Assembly: GCA_019689695.1 (NCBI GenBank)
Contig: JADGHA010000017.1
Location: forward strand, 1 to 20,188
Reading direction: 5' to 3'
DNA length: 20,188 nt
DNA from: Micromonosporaceae bacterium
GTDB lineage: Bacteria; Actinomycetota; Actinomycetes; Mycobacteriales; Micromonosporaceae
Below are positions 1 to 6,912 of the stretch, in pieces. The notes under the pieces were generated by a model that did no database searches, was not told the origin of the DNA, and saw nothing but the letters and a program-made list of their open reading frames with translations. The translations under genes and the position numbers were made by a program. The first letter of the stretch is position 1. The number at the start of each line of letters is the position of its first letter.

Positions 1-26
1 GAATGCGGGCACGCCGATGGGGCGTT
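1..26 (+). promoter_or_regulatory. Partial SigR-type promoter (autoregulation)
   Basis: GAAT occupies the first four bases and CGTT lies at 23-26. This fits the SigR/SigH consensus GGAAT, about 18-19 nt, GTT. The first G of the -35 would lie outside the window, so the match is incomplete. SigR operons are known to be autoregulated from such a promoter, which supports the reading. Transcription would start near 32-34. Confidence 0.45.
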
Positions 27-51
27 GGATACCGGTGCAAGATGCAGACCC

Positions 52-70
52 AGGGAGAGGGGTGGCCGTG
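52..70 (+). promoter_or_regulatory. Shine-Dalgarno and GTG for a possible long SigR isoform
   Basis: AGGGAGAGG at 52-60 lies 7 nt before an in-frame GTG at 68. Starting here would add 90 residues to SigR. Streptomyces coelicolor makes an unstable N-terminally extended SigR from the SigR-dependent promoter. The codons between 68 and 337 have visibly less GC in third positions than the sigma core, so the extension may be weakly constrained or untranslated. Confidence 0.35.
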
Positions 71-337
71 CCCAACGGAACCGGTATCGCTTCCCGGCGA
101 CCGGAGCCTGACATACCCGACGCCAGACGGCTGCGCGACCTGCTGGCCGGGCCGGAGTGGCCGGCGGGCGGACCGCGAGGGCTGGTAGGAGCAGAACGGC
201 CGGGTGGCGGGCACGCTGTGGCGCCAGGCCGATACGGGTACACGCAATCCCTGGCGAGCACCCCCGACGTATCCTCGGCGGGGCGGTCGCGGCTGAAAGC
301 GCGACCCGATGACGCGCAGTCGAGGGTGGATGTCCGG

Positions 338-985
338 GTGACCCGAAGCGAGAGGCCAGACGAGCGCCGCGCGCGGTTCGAACGCGATGCGATGCCGTTC
401 GTCGACCAGCTCTACGCCGCCGCGCTGCGCATGACCCGTAACCCGGCGGATGCCGAGGACCTGGTCCAGGAGACCTACCTCAAGGCGTTCGCCGCTTTCC
501 ACCAGTTCGAGGAGGGTACGAACCTCAAGGCGTGGTTGTACCGGATCCTCACCAACACGTACATCAACTCGTACCGCAGGCGGCAGCGCCAGCCGGTGCA
601 GGCTCCCACCGAGGAGATCACCGACTGGCAGCTCGCCGAGGCCGAGTCGCACACCTCCAGCGGCCTGAAGTCAGCCGAGACCGAGGCGCTGGAGCGGCTG
701 CCGGACAGCGACATCAAAGACGCGCTGCAGCAGCTTCCGGAGGAGTTCCGGCTGGCGGTCTACCTGGCCGACGTCGAGGGCTTCTCGTACAAGGAGATCG
801 CCGACATCATGGGCACCCCGATCGGGACCGTCATGTCGCGGTTGCACCGCGGCCGGCGCAACCTGCGCCGGATGCTTGAGCGCTACGCCGCGGAGCGCGG
901 GTTCGGCGAGCCCGCGGGCCGTGGCGGCACGCTCAGCGGCGTGGCCAACGCGCAGGACCCGGCCTCGGCCGGCCGGGAGGTTTGA
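338..985 (+). CDS. sigR: ECF sigma factor SigR/SigH, thiol-oxidative stress
   Basis: This is an RNA polymerase sigma factor of the SigR/SigH ECF group, which turns on thioredoxin, mycothiol and protein-repair genes when its anti-sigma is oxidised. The region 2 core reads FVDQLYAAALRMTRNP followed by DAEDLVQETYLKAF and NLKAWLYRILTNTYIN. Region 4 has EEFRLAVYLADVEGFSYKEI and a GTVMSRLHRGR recognition helix. The GTG at 338 gives 215 aa (family about 215-227) and has GAGGG about 10 nt upstream; its N-terminus VTRSERPDERRARFERD resembles relatives. The frame stays open upstream to 17, and a GTG at 68 with a strong Shine-Dalgarno at 52-60 could make a longer isoform. rsrA follows 34 nt downstream. 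Family assignment is near certain; the choice of start is less so. Confidence 0.95.
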   Translation: MTRSERPDERRARFERDAMPFVDQLYAAALRMTRNPADAEDLVQETYLKAFAAFHQFEEGTNLKAWLYRILTNTYINSYRRRQRQPVQAPTEEITDWQLAEAESHTSSGLKSAETEALERLPDSDIKDALQQLPEEFRLAVYLADVEGFSYKEIADIMGTPIGTVMSRLHRGRRNLRRMLERYAAERGFGEPAGRGGTLSGVANAQDPASAGREV

Positions 986-1019
986 GTCGCATGCGCTACC
1001 ACAGCAAGGAGGCTGGGGC

Positions 1020-1304
1020 GTGAGCTGCGGGGACCCACACGAGACCGACTGCCGTGAGGTACTCGCCGAGGTCTACCTCTACCTCGACCTGGAGTGCTCC
1101 GACCAGCGGCGCGGCATCATCCGGAAGCACCTCGACGAGTGCTCGCCCTGCCTGCGCGAGTACGGCATCGAGCAGGAGGTGAAGGCGCTGGTCGCGCGCT
1201 GCTGCGGCGACGAGACCGCCCCGGAGGAGCTGCGCCGGCGGCTGCGGGCCAAGCTCGCCGAGCTGGTCCTGGAGGCCGACTCGCGGGAGCTGCTCGCCGA
1301 GTAG
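1020..1304 (+). CDS. rsrA: Zinc-binding anti-sigma factor RsrA
   Basis: This 94-aa redox-sensing anti-sigma factor (ZAS family) holds SigR inactive while reduced and zinc-bound. Disulfide stress oxidises its cysteines, expels zinc and frees SigR. The cysteine and histidine positions fit the Streptomyces protein: C3, C11, H37, C41 and C44 (the HxxxCxxC zinc motif is H37-L-D-E-C41-S-P-C44), plus the C61-C62 pair. An extra cysteine sits at C26. The start is GTG at 1020, with AAGGAGG at 1006-1012. It is cotranscribed with sigR (gap 34 nt). Reading the same frame further upstream only yields low-complexity Arg/Ala residues that overlap sigR, so the shorter start is preferred. Confidence 0.95.
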   Translation: MSCGDPHETDCREVLAEVYLYLDLECSDQRRGIIRKHLDECSPCLREYGIEQEVKALVARCCGDETAPEELRRRLRAKLAELVLEADSRELLAE

Positions 1305-1315
1305 CCGGCCGCGGC

Positions 1316-1387
1316 CCGGTGGCGGCCGGGACGGTCAGGAGTTCGGCCGGTGGCCGCCGGCACGGTCAGGAGTTCGGCCGGCGGCCG
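1316..1387. repeat. 31-bp tandem repeat at the 3' end of the bL37 gene
   Basis: Two copies with a 31-nt period, 1316-1346 and 1347-1377, differ at two positions, and a partial third copy runs to 1387. The shared core is acggtcaggagttcggccgg (1331-1350 and 1362-1381). The second core contains the last codons and stop of the antisense bL37 gene, so the first looks like a duplicated tail of that gene. It lies between convergent rsrA and bL37. Confidence 0.9.
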
Positions 1388-1440
1388 TGGTTGGCCTTGT
1401 TCTTCCTGCGGGCCTTCTTCTTGCGGGACCGCTTCGCCAT
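1366..1440 (-). CDS. Ribosomal protein bL37 (24 aa)
   Basis: This is a 24-codon gene on the minus strand. The protein begins MAKRSRKKKARR and ends KANHGRRPNS. The MAKR start, the dense Lys/Arg body and the KANHG(K/R)RPN tail match bL37, the tiny actinobacterial large-subunit protein first seen in mycobacterial ribosome structures. It is too short for ordinary gene finders. GGAG lies 6 nt before the ATG at 1440, and a TAGCAT -10-like hexamer lies at 1486-1491 on the same strand. The gene is antisense to its neighbours, sitting between rsrA and the biotinyl carrier gene. Identity rests on sequence recognition, but the match spans the whole length. Confidence 0.9.
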   Translation of the reverse strand: MAKRSRKKKARRKNKANHGRRPNS

Positions 1441-1448
1441 GGCACACT

Positions 1449-1491
1449 CCACTCCGTAGTGGTTGGGCAGGTTCGCCGAGCGACCATGCTA
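1449..1491 (-). promoter_or_regulatory. bL37 promoter and 5'-UTR hairpin
   Basis: On the minus strand the region reads TAGCAT (1486-1491, a good -10), then a leader of about 40 nt containing the perfect inverted repeat CCACT-acgg-AGTGG (1449-1462). The hairpin's 3' arm overlaps the GGAG ribosome site just before bL37. It could hide that site; this is inference. Confidence 0.4.
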
Positions 1492-1533
1492 TCGGGCCGC
1501 CCAGGCACCTGGACGAGACGAGGAGGACCGGCG

Positions 1534-1749
1534 GTGGCCGAGGAGATCCGCGCCGAGATGGTGGCGAACGTGTGGAAGGTGGTCGCTTCCCCCGGCGACT
1601 CGGTGTCCGAGGGTGACACGCTGGTCATCCTGGAGTCGATGAAGATGGAGATCCCGGTCGTCGCCGAGTCGGACGGCACGGTGGCGCGGCTGGCGGTCAA
1701 CGAGGGCGACGTGGTCCAGGAGGGCGACCTGATCGCCGTCATCGAGTAG
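1534..1749 (+). CDS. Small biotinyl/lipoyl-binding carrier protein (TB7.3-like)
   Basis: This 71-aa stand-alone biotinyl domain has the same length as M. tuberculosis TB7.3 (Rv3221c), which occupies the same place near sigH. The biotin-acceptor motif is ESMKMEIPV, with the target lysine at K37. The symmetric beta-sandwich repeats VVASPGDSVSEGDTLVILE and ARLAVNEGDVVQEGDLIAVIE are both visible. It is probably biotinylated by BirA and may act as a carboxyl carrier, but the enzyme partner is unknown and no carboxylase gene is in the window. The GTG at 1534 has AGGAGG at 1521-1526. Its 3' end overlaps the convergent TetR gene by 11 bp. A perfect inverted repeat, CCAGG-ca-CCTGG, lies at 1501-1512 upstream. 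Confidence 0.92.
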   Translation: MAEEIRAEMVANVWKVVASPGDSVSEGDTLVILESMKMEIPVVAESDGTVARLAVNEGDVVQEGDLIAVIE

Positions 1750-2332
1750 CGCCCTCGGCGCGCTGCTCGGCGGGCGTGGGGTGGCCGGCCAGCTCCAGGG
1801 CCAGCTGCATGGCCGCCGAGCGCCGCTGCTCGTCGGTGATCCCGGAATCGCGGAGCAGGAACGGGCCGCCGTGCAGCACGAAGACGGAGAAGGCCGTGCG
1901 CAGCTTGCTGACCGGGTCAGCATCCGGCCCGGCCAGCACCTCGACCAGGTCGAGCATCCGCTCGCGCATCCGCTCGCCGATCTCCATGCTCTTCAGCGCG
2001 GGCTGGTTCTCCTGGAAGAACCGCATGATCGAGTGCTGCTTGCCGATGTCGATGCTGGCCGCGTAGCGCTGCAGGAACGCGGTGCGGGTCTGGGGGCCCG
2101 GCGGCTGCGACTTGACCCACTCGATCAGCTCGGCGAGCTGGCCGACCCGGTCCTCGACGAAGGCGCGGACGATCTCTTCTTTGCTCTTGAAGTGGTAGTA
2201 CAGCGCCGCCTTGGTCACGCCCAGCCGCTCGGCGATCTCGCGTAGCGACGTCTGTTCGTACCCCTGCTCGGAGAACAGCTCCAGGGCGACCTCCTTGATC
2301 CGCTCCCGGGTGTCTCCTGTGCGCTCAGTCAC
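1739..2332 (-). CDS. TetR-family transcriptional repressor
   Basis: This 197-aa regulator has the TetR N-terminal DNA-binding domain: RERIKEVALELFSEQGYEQT, then the helix-turn-helix LREIAERLGVTKAALYYHF and KSKEEIVRAFVED. The C-terminal ligand and dimer domain is not specific enough to predict an effector. The start is GTG at 2332 with AGGTGG just upstream. It is divergent from the multidrug exporter at 2442, with GTTAG-containing repeats between them, which is the usual arrangement for a drug-responsive repressor controlling itself and an efflux pump. It overlaps the end of the convergent biotinyl carrier gene by 11 bp. Confidence 0.93.
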   Translation of the reverse strand: MTERTGDTRERIKEVALELFSEQGYEQTSLREIAERLGVTKAALYYHFKSKEEIVRAFVEDRVGQLAELIEWVKSQPPGPQTRTAFLQRYAASIDIGKQHSIMRFFQENQPALKSMEIGERMRERMLDLVEVLAGPDADPVSKLRTAFSVFVLHGGPFLLRDSGITDEQRRSAAMQLALELAGHPTPAEQRAEGATR

Positions 2333-2340
2333 TGTCCCAC

Positions 2341-2388
2341 CTAACTAACTTGACGGCCGGTTAGTGGTCAGCTTACCGTGCGGTTAGT
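2341..2388. promoter_or_regulatory. Candidate TetR operators
   Basis: Four CTAAC/GTTAG elements occur in 47 bp: CTAAC at 2341-2345 and 2345-2349, GTTAG at 2360-2364 and 2383-2387. CTAAC at 2345-2349 with GTTAG at 2360-2364 forms an inverted repeat. A second imperfect palindrome, TTACCG-tg-CGGTTA, spans 2373-2386. The position between divergent regulator and exporter supports an operator role. Confidence 0.55.
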
Positions 2389-2441
2389 ACGAAATCTAGC
2401 CGGTCGGCAAGTAAGCCGTCATCAACTGCGAGGAGCATATC

Positions 2442-4013
2442 TTGTCCGACGTCCAGACCTCGGCATCGCGGAGAGACCTGCGGGTGGTGCTGCCGGGACT
2501 CATGCTGGCGATCCTGCTCGCCATGCTCGACAACATGATCGTCGCGACCGCGATGCCGCGGATCGTCGGTGAGCTCGGCGGCCTGTCCCACCTGTCCTGG
2601 GTGGTGACCGCGTACACGCTCGGCCTGTCCGTCTCCACTCCGCTGTGGGGCAAGATCAGCGACCTGTACGGCCGGAAGAACATCTTCCTCACCTCGATCG
2701 TCATCTTCCTGGCCGGCTCGGCGCTGTCCGGGACGTCGCAGGGGATGGCCGAGCTGATCGGGTTCCGTGCGCTGCAGGGCCTGGGCGCCGGCGGGCTGAT
2801 GGTCGGCGTCATGGCGATCATCGGTGACCTCGTGCCACCCCGCGAGCGCGGCCGTATCCAGGGCATGTTCGCCGGCATCATGGCGGTGGCCATGGTGGCC
2901 GGCCCGCTGGTCGGCGGATTCCTCACCGACCACCTCTCGTGGCGCTGGGCCTTCTACATCAACCTGCCGATCGGCGTGGTCGCCGTGGCCCTGATCATCA
3001 GCCGGCTGCACCTGCCGAAGTACCGGTCGGAGCACCGCATCGACTGGCTCGGCGCCGGCCTGCTCTCGGTGGGCATCACCGCGCTCACCCTGATCACCAC
3101 CTGGGGCGGCAGCCAGTACGACTGGGCCTCCGGGCAGATCCTGGGCCTGATCGCGGTCGCCGCGGTGACCCTGGTCGCCTTCCTCTTCGTCGAGCGCCGG
3201 GTGGCCGAGCCGATCCTGCCGCTGGGCATCTTCGCCAACAGCAACTTCGCCCTGATCTCGGTGATCGGCTTCCTGCTCGGTTTCACCATGTTCGGCGCCA
3301 TCAACTACCTGCCGCTGTTCCAGCAGACCGTGCAGGGCGCCTCGGCCACCAACAGCGGCCTGCTGCTGCTGCCGATGATGGGCGGGATGCTGGTCACCTC
3401 GCTGATCTCCGGTCAGGTGATCACCCGTACCGGCCGGTACAAGATCTTCCCGATCGTCGGTGGCGTGGTCATGGTGGGCGGCCTGCTGCTGCTGGCCCAG
3501 CTCGACGTGGGCACCACGCGGCTGGTCTCGTCGCTGTTCATGCTGGTCCTCGGCGGTGGCATGGGCTTCCTGATGCAGAACACCCTGCTCATCTCGCAGA
3601 ACAGCGTGGCGCAGCGGGACATGGGCGTGGCCAGCAGCACGGCGACCTTCGTGCGGTCGATCGGCGGCTCGTTCGGGGTGTCCGTGTTCGGCGCGATCTT
3701 CGCCAGCCGGCTGCGCGACGACGTCGCCGCCCGGCTCGGCCCGCAGGCCGCCGAGCAGGTCGACAAGGCGGGCGGCAATCTCGACCCGTCGGTGCTGAGC
3801 ACGCTGCCGGCCCAGGTGCAGGACGGTTTCCACCACGCGATCGCGTACGCCGCCTCGACGATGTTCTGGTGGGCGGTGCCGTTCGCGGCGATCGTGGCCG
3901 TGCTGACCTGGTTCATCAAGGAGGTGCCGCTGCGCAGCGGCCCGGTCGGGCCGCGCGACGCGGACAAGCAGCCAGAGCAGGACGCCACCCAGGCGGTCGC
4001 CACCGCTGGCTGA
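2442..4013 (+). CDS. DHA2-family MFS multidrug exporter (14 TM)
   Basis: This 523-aa proton-coupled major facilitator resembles the EmrB/QacA/LfrA drug:H+ antiporter group. Visible motifs are LDNMIVATAMPRIVGEL in helix 1 (motif D1), GKISDLYGRKN in the helix 2-3 loop (motif A) and MVAGPLVGGFL in helix 5 (antiporter motif C). Many hydrophobic segments across the full length fit 14 helices. The start is a TTG at 2442 with GAGGAG at 2430-2435, 6 nt upstream. The substrate cannot be read from sequence. Its divergent TetR neighbour is the likely repressor. A strong hairpin follows the stop, so it appears to be transcribed alone. Confidence 0.93.
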   Translation: MSDVQTSASRRDLRVVLPGLMLAILLAMLDNMIVATAMPRIVGELGGLSHLSWVVTAYTLGLSVSTPLWGKISDLYGRKNIFLTSIVIFLAGSALSGTSQGMAELIGFRALQGLGAGGLMVGVMAIIGDLVPPRERGRIQGMFAGIMAVAMVAGPLVGGFLTDHLSWRWAFYINLPIGVVAVALIISRLHLPKYRSEHRIDWLGAGLLSVGITALTLITTWGGSQYDWASGQILGLIAVAAVTLVAFLFVERRVAEPILPLGIFANSNFALISVIGFLLGFTMFGAINYLPLFQQTVQGASATNSGLLLLPMMGGMLVTSLISGQVITRTGRYKIFPIVGGVVMVGGLLLLAQLDVGTTRLVSSLFMLVLGGGMGFLMQNTLLISQNSVAQRDMGVASSTATFVRSIGGSFGVSVFGAIFASRLRDDVAARLGPQAAEQVDKAGGNLDPSVLSTLPAQVQDGFHHAIAYAASTMFWWAVPFAAIVAVLTWFIKEVPLRSGPVGPRDADKQPEQDATQAVATAG

Positions 4014-4032
4014 GGCGTCCCGATCGGGGGTC

Positions 4033-4070
4033 GATCAGGGGCTTGCGGGAGGTACCCGCAAGCCCTGATC
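4033..4070 (+). terminator. Rho-independent-type hairpin after the MFS gene
   Basis: gatcaggggcttgcggg (4033-4049), loop aggta, then cccgcaagccctgatc (4055-4070) form a 16-bp stem with one bulged G/C. There is no U-tract, which is common for actinobacterial terminators. Confidence 0.75.
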
Positions 4071-4113
4071 GTCTCTGCTGCCGGAGGCGCGCTCGCTCTC
4101 ACCGCCGGGAGGT

Positions 4114-4148
4114 GCGCACTGAGTGCGCGTACGGTTGCGATCTATGCT
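4114..4148 (+). promoter_or_regulatory. Palindrome and promoter upstream of the SIS gene
   Basis: GCGCACT-G-AGTGCGC is a perfect 7+1+7 palindrome at 4114-4128. A TATGCT hexamer at 4143-4148 is a good -10; with 17-18 bp spacing its -35 would fall inside the palindrome. That is the classic position for a repressor operator. TGCGCA recurs in the likely 5' UTR. Confidence 0.5.
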
Positions 4149-4213
4149 TGTTCCGTGCAAGACTGCGCACAGATCGCGCGACGAACGCGCACCATGGTGG
4201 GCGGGGGTCTCAG

Positions 4214-5269
4214 ATGAGCCAACGCGGCGCCGGCATGGCGGCGGACATCGCCGAGCAGCCGGAGATGTACGCCAGGCTGCTCGAACCGCCGCAGACGGCC
4301 GCGATCGCCGAGGTGGCCCGGGTGATCGCCCGGCGGCGCCCGCGGCACGTGGTGCTCACCGCGCGCGGCACCTCCGACCACGCCGCGCTCTACGCCGCGT
4401 ACCTCGTCGAGATCCGCCTCGGCCTGCCGGCGGGGCTCGCCTCGCCCAGCGCGGTCACCGTGTACGGCGCGCGCCCGGACCTGTCCGGCGCGTTGGTCAT
4501 CGGGGTGAGCCAGAGCGGCAGCTCGCCTGATCTCTGCGAGGTGCTGCGGGTGGCCCGGCAGGCGGGTGCGCTCACCCTGGCGGTCACCAATGCGCCGGCC
4601 TCGCCGCTGGCCGGCACCGCCGAGCTCGCCCTCGACATCGGGGCCGGGCACGAGCGCGCGGTCGCGGCCACCAAGACCTACACCGCCGAGCTGCTCACGC
4701 TGCTGATGCTGGTCGAGGGGATCCGCGCCGGCGACGGCGCCGTCCCCGAGGACGAGCGGAGGGCGCTCGGGGCGCTGCCGGCGCTCGCCGCCGGCGCGCT
4801 CGCCGACCCGACCGCCGCCCAGCTCGCGCCGCGCTACCGGTTCGCCGCCCGGATCGTGACCACCGGCCGGGGGTACGCCTACCCGACCGCCCGCGAGGCG
4901 GCGCTGAAGCTGATGGAGACCTCGTACCTGGCCGCGCTCGCGTTCTCCGGCGCCGACCTGCTGCACGGGCCGCTGGCAATGGCCGACCCGGACGTGCCGG
5001 TGCTCGCCGTGGTCGGCGACGGCCCGGGCGGCGGGGCGATGCGGGACGTGCTGGGCCGGCTCGGCGAGCGACGGGCCGACGTGGTCGCGGTCAGCCCGTC
5101 GCCGGTGGCCGGCGCGGCCGCGCACATCCCGGTGCCCGCGGTGGACGAGCGGCACGCTCCGCTGCTGGACATCCTCCCGCTGCAGCAGCTGGCGCTGGCG
5201 CTCGCGCTCGCCCGTGGCGCGGACCCGGACGCCCCCCGCGGACTGCAGAAGGTCACCAGCACGCTGTGA
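4214..5269 (+). CDS. Two-SIS-domain sugar-phosphate isomerase (GlmS isomerase-like)
   Basis: This 351-aa protein carries two SIS domains like the isomerase half of glucosamine-6-phosphate synthase, but it has no N-terminal glutamine amidotransferase domain. SIS 1 has RGTSDHAALYAAYLVE and the phosphate loop SQSGSSPDLCEVLR. SIS 2 has TTGRGYAYPTAREAALKLME and DLLHGPLAM. The tail PDAPRGLQKVTSTL matches the GlmS C-terminal pattern of DxPRxLxKxVT. It probably isomerises or deaminates an aminosugar phosphate, or senses one. The ATG at 4214 follows a GGGGG run. The next gene, pdtaS, starts 12 nt after its stop, so the two are likely cotranscribed. This placement is unlike mycobacteria. Confidence 0.88.
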   Translation: MSQRGAGMAADIAEQPEMYARLLEPPQTAAIAEVARVIARRRPRHVVLTARGTSDHAALYAAYLVEIRLGLPAGLASPSAVTVYGARPDLSGALVIGVSQSGSSPDLCEVLRVARQAGALTLAVTNAPASPLAGTAELALDIGAGHERAVAATKTYTAELLTLLMLVEGIRAGDGAVPEDERRALGALPALAAGALADPTAAQLAPRYRFAARIVTTGRGYAYPTAREAALKLMETSYLAALAFSGADLLHGPLAMADPDVPVLAVVGDGPGGGAMRDVLGRLGERRADVVAVSPSPVAGAAAHIPVPAVDERHAPLLDILPLQQLALALALARGADPDAPRGLQKVTSTL

Positions 5270-5281
5270 CACGCTTGGTGC

Positions 5282-6799
5282 GTGTCCACCCTGCGCGACC
5301 TCGTCGAGGAGCACGCCAACCTCGATCCGCTCGACATCGACCACCTGCACCAGCTGGCCGGTGACTGGCAGCTGATCTCCGACCTGTCCTTTGCGGACCT
5401 CCTGCTGTGGCTGCCGCTGGACGACGGCTCCTTCCTCTGCGTCGCGCAGGTCCGGCCGCTCACCGGGCCCACCGCCTACCAGGACGACCAGGTGGGCAGG
5501 CGGGCGAGCGGGCCGGAGGTGGCCCACCTGGCGGTCGCGGTCAGCCAGGCCCGGATCTGGCGCGAGGGCGACCCCGTCTGGTACGGCAACACGCCCGCCC
5601 GGCACGAGGCGATACCGGTGCGACGGCGGATGGCCGACGGCGAGGTCGGCGCGGTGATGGCCGTGGTCGGCCGGGACACCAACCTGTCCACCGCGCGCAC
5701 CCCCAGCCAGCTGGAGCTCAACTACCTGACCACCGCCGACGACCTGGCCCAGATGGTCGCCGACGGCACCTTCCCGCCGTACTCCAGCCCGGGCGAGACC
5801 ACCTCGGCGCCGCGGGTCGGCGACGGTCTGATCCGGCTGGACGCCTCGGGCAAGGTGACCTACGCCAGCCCGAACGCCCAGTCCGCGCACCGCCGGCTCG
5901 GGCTGCCCTCCCACCTGGTCGGCGAGGACCTGGCCGAGGTGTGGAAGCGGCTCGCCGACGACCCGTTGGAGGGCGGAGACGCGGCCGAGCGGATCCACGC
6001 CGCGCTGCGCGGGGAGGCGCCTGCGCGTAAGGAGCTCGAGGCCCGCGGCGCGAGCGTGCTCACCCGGGCGCTCCCGCTGATGCCCGCCGGGGTGCCGATC
6101 GGCGCGCTGGTCCTGGTCCGCGACGTCACCGAGGTGCGCCGCCGTGACCGCGCCCTGATGACGAAGGACGCCACGATCCGGGAGATCCACCACCGGGTGA
6201 AGAACAACCTGCAGACCGTCGCCGCGCTGCTGCGCCTGCAGGCCCGCCGGGTCGGCACCCCGGACGCGCGCGCCGCGCTGGAGGAGTCGGTGCGCCGGGT
6301 CGCGTCCATCGCGCTGGTCCACGAGACGCTCTCGATGTCCAGCGACGAAGTGGTGGAGTTCGACGGCATCGTGGACCGGGTGGCCACCGCGGCGGCCGAG
6401 GTCGCCGCGACCGAGGCGAAAGTGGTCATGCGGCGGGAGGGGACGTTCGGCACGCTGCCCGCGGAGGTCGCCACCCCGCTGGTGATGGTCCTCAACGAGC
6501 TGCTGCTGAACGCGGTCGAGCACGGCTTCCCGGCAGATGCGGACGCGGCCGGTGCAGCGCCGGCCACCGGCGAGGTGGTGGTGCGGGCGCAGCGGCACCG
6601 CAAGCAGCTGCACGTCACGGTCGCCGACAACGGGCGCGGGCTGCCGGACGGGTTCGACTCCGCGCACAGCGAGCGGCTGGGGCTGCAGATCGTGCGTACG
6701 CTCGCCACCGGCGAGCTGCGCGGTTCGATCGAGCTGCGTAACCGGGCCGGTGGCGGGACCGAGGCGGTCCTCGTGCTACCGGTCGCCAAGCAGCGGTGA
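5282..6799 (+). CDS. pdtaS: PdtaS-type soluble sensor histidine kinase
   Basis: This 505-aa kinase opens MSTLRDLVEEHANLDPLDID, close to M. tuberculosis PdtaS (Rv3220c, about 501 aa). There is no membrane segment. It has an N-terminal GAF-like domain (about 1-150), a PAS domain (about 180-285, LIRLDASGKVTYASPNAQSA), a HisKA_2 phosphoacceptor box REIHHRVKNNLQTVAALLRLQ (H303/H304), and an HATPase with N-box NELLLNAVEHGF and G1 box DNGRGLPDGF. PdtaS phosphorylates the ANTAR regulator PdtaR, which acts on nascent RNA, and the mycobacterial pathway has been tied to NO and copper responses. No pdtaR is in this window. The start is GTG at 5282, with only a weak ribosome site. Confidence 0.95.
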   Translation: MSTLRDLVEEHANLDPLDIDHLHQLAGDWQLISDLSFADLLLWLPLDDGSFLCVAQVRPLTGPTAYQDDQVGRRASGPEVAHLAVAVSQARIWREGDPVWYGNTPARHEAIPVRRRMADGEVGAVMAVVGRDTNLSTARTPSQLELNYLTTADDLAQMVADGTFPPYSSPGETTSAPRVGDGLIRLDASGKVTYASPNAQSAHRRLGLPSHLVGEDLAEVWKRLADDPLEGGDAAERIHAALRGEAPARKELEARGASVLTRALPLMPAGVPIGALVLVRDVTEVRRRDRALMTKDATIREIHHRVKNNLQTVAALLRLQARRVGTPDARAALEESVRRVASIALVHETLSMSSDEVVEFDGIVDRVATAAAEVAATEAKVVMRREGTFGTLPAEVATPLVMVLNELLLNAVEHGFPADADAAGAAPATGEVVVRAQRHRKQLHVTVADNGRGLPDGFDSAHSERLGLQIVRTLATGELRGSIELRNRAGGGTEAVLVLPVAKQR

Positions 6800-6833
6800 G
6801 CGCGCCGGCCGTCCCGGCGTTGCGTTCTATCGA

Positions 6834-6872
6834 TGTCCGTGGGTAGGGTCCGGGTGAGCCAGGCCACGGACA
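6834..6872 (+). terminator. Hairpin downstream of pdtaS
   Basis: TGTCCGTGG (6834-6842) and CCACGGACA (6864-6872) form a perfect 9-bp stem around a 21-nt loop, 34 nt after the pdtaS stop. It is a probable terminator, though the loop is long and no U-tract follows. Confidence 0.45.
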
Positions 6873-6912
6873 CAACGTGCCGGCGGGACCAGGGCAAGGG
6901 TTCCCGCGAGCT

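Noticed and set aside
3..188. 61-codon frame at the window start
   Set aside because: No recognisable motif and competes with the sigR leader frame; nothing supports it.
2373..3836. 487-codon open frame antisense to the MFS exporter
   Set aside because: His/Gln/Arg/Asp-rich low-complexity product typical of the shadow of a GC-rich gene; the plus-strand exporter has clear family motifs.
2939..4213. N-terminal extension of the SIS gene through the MFS gene
   Set aside because: Out of frame with MFS and full of Arg/Ala/Gly; ATG at 4214 starts the SIS homology and lies after the MFS terminator.
4142..6667. 841-codon open frame antisense to the SIS and pdtaS genes
   Set aside because: Runs across two well-recognised genes with repetitive Arg/Gly/Val/His composition and no known domain; length is a GC-bias artefact.
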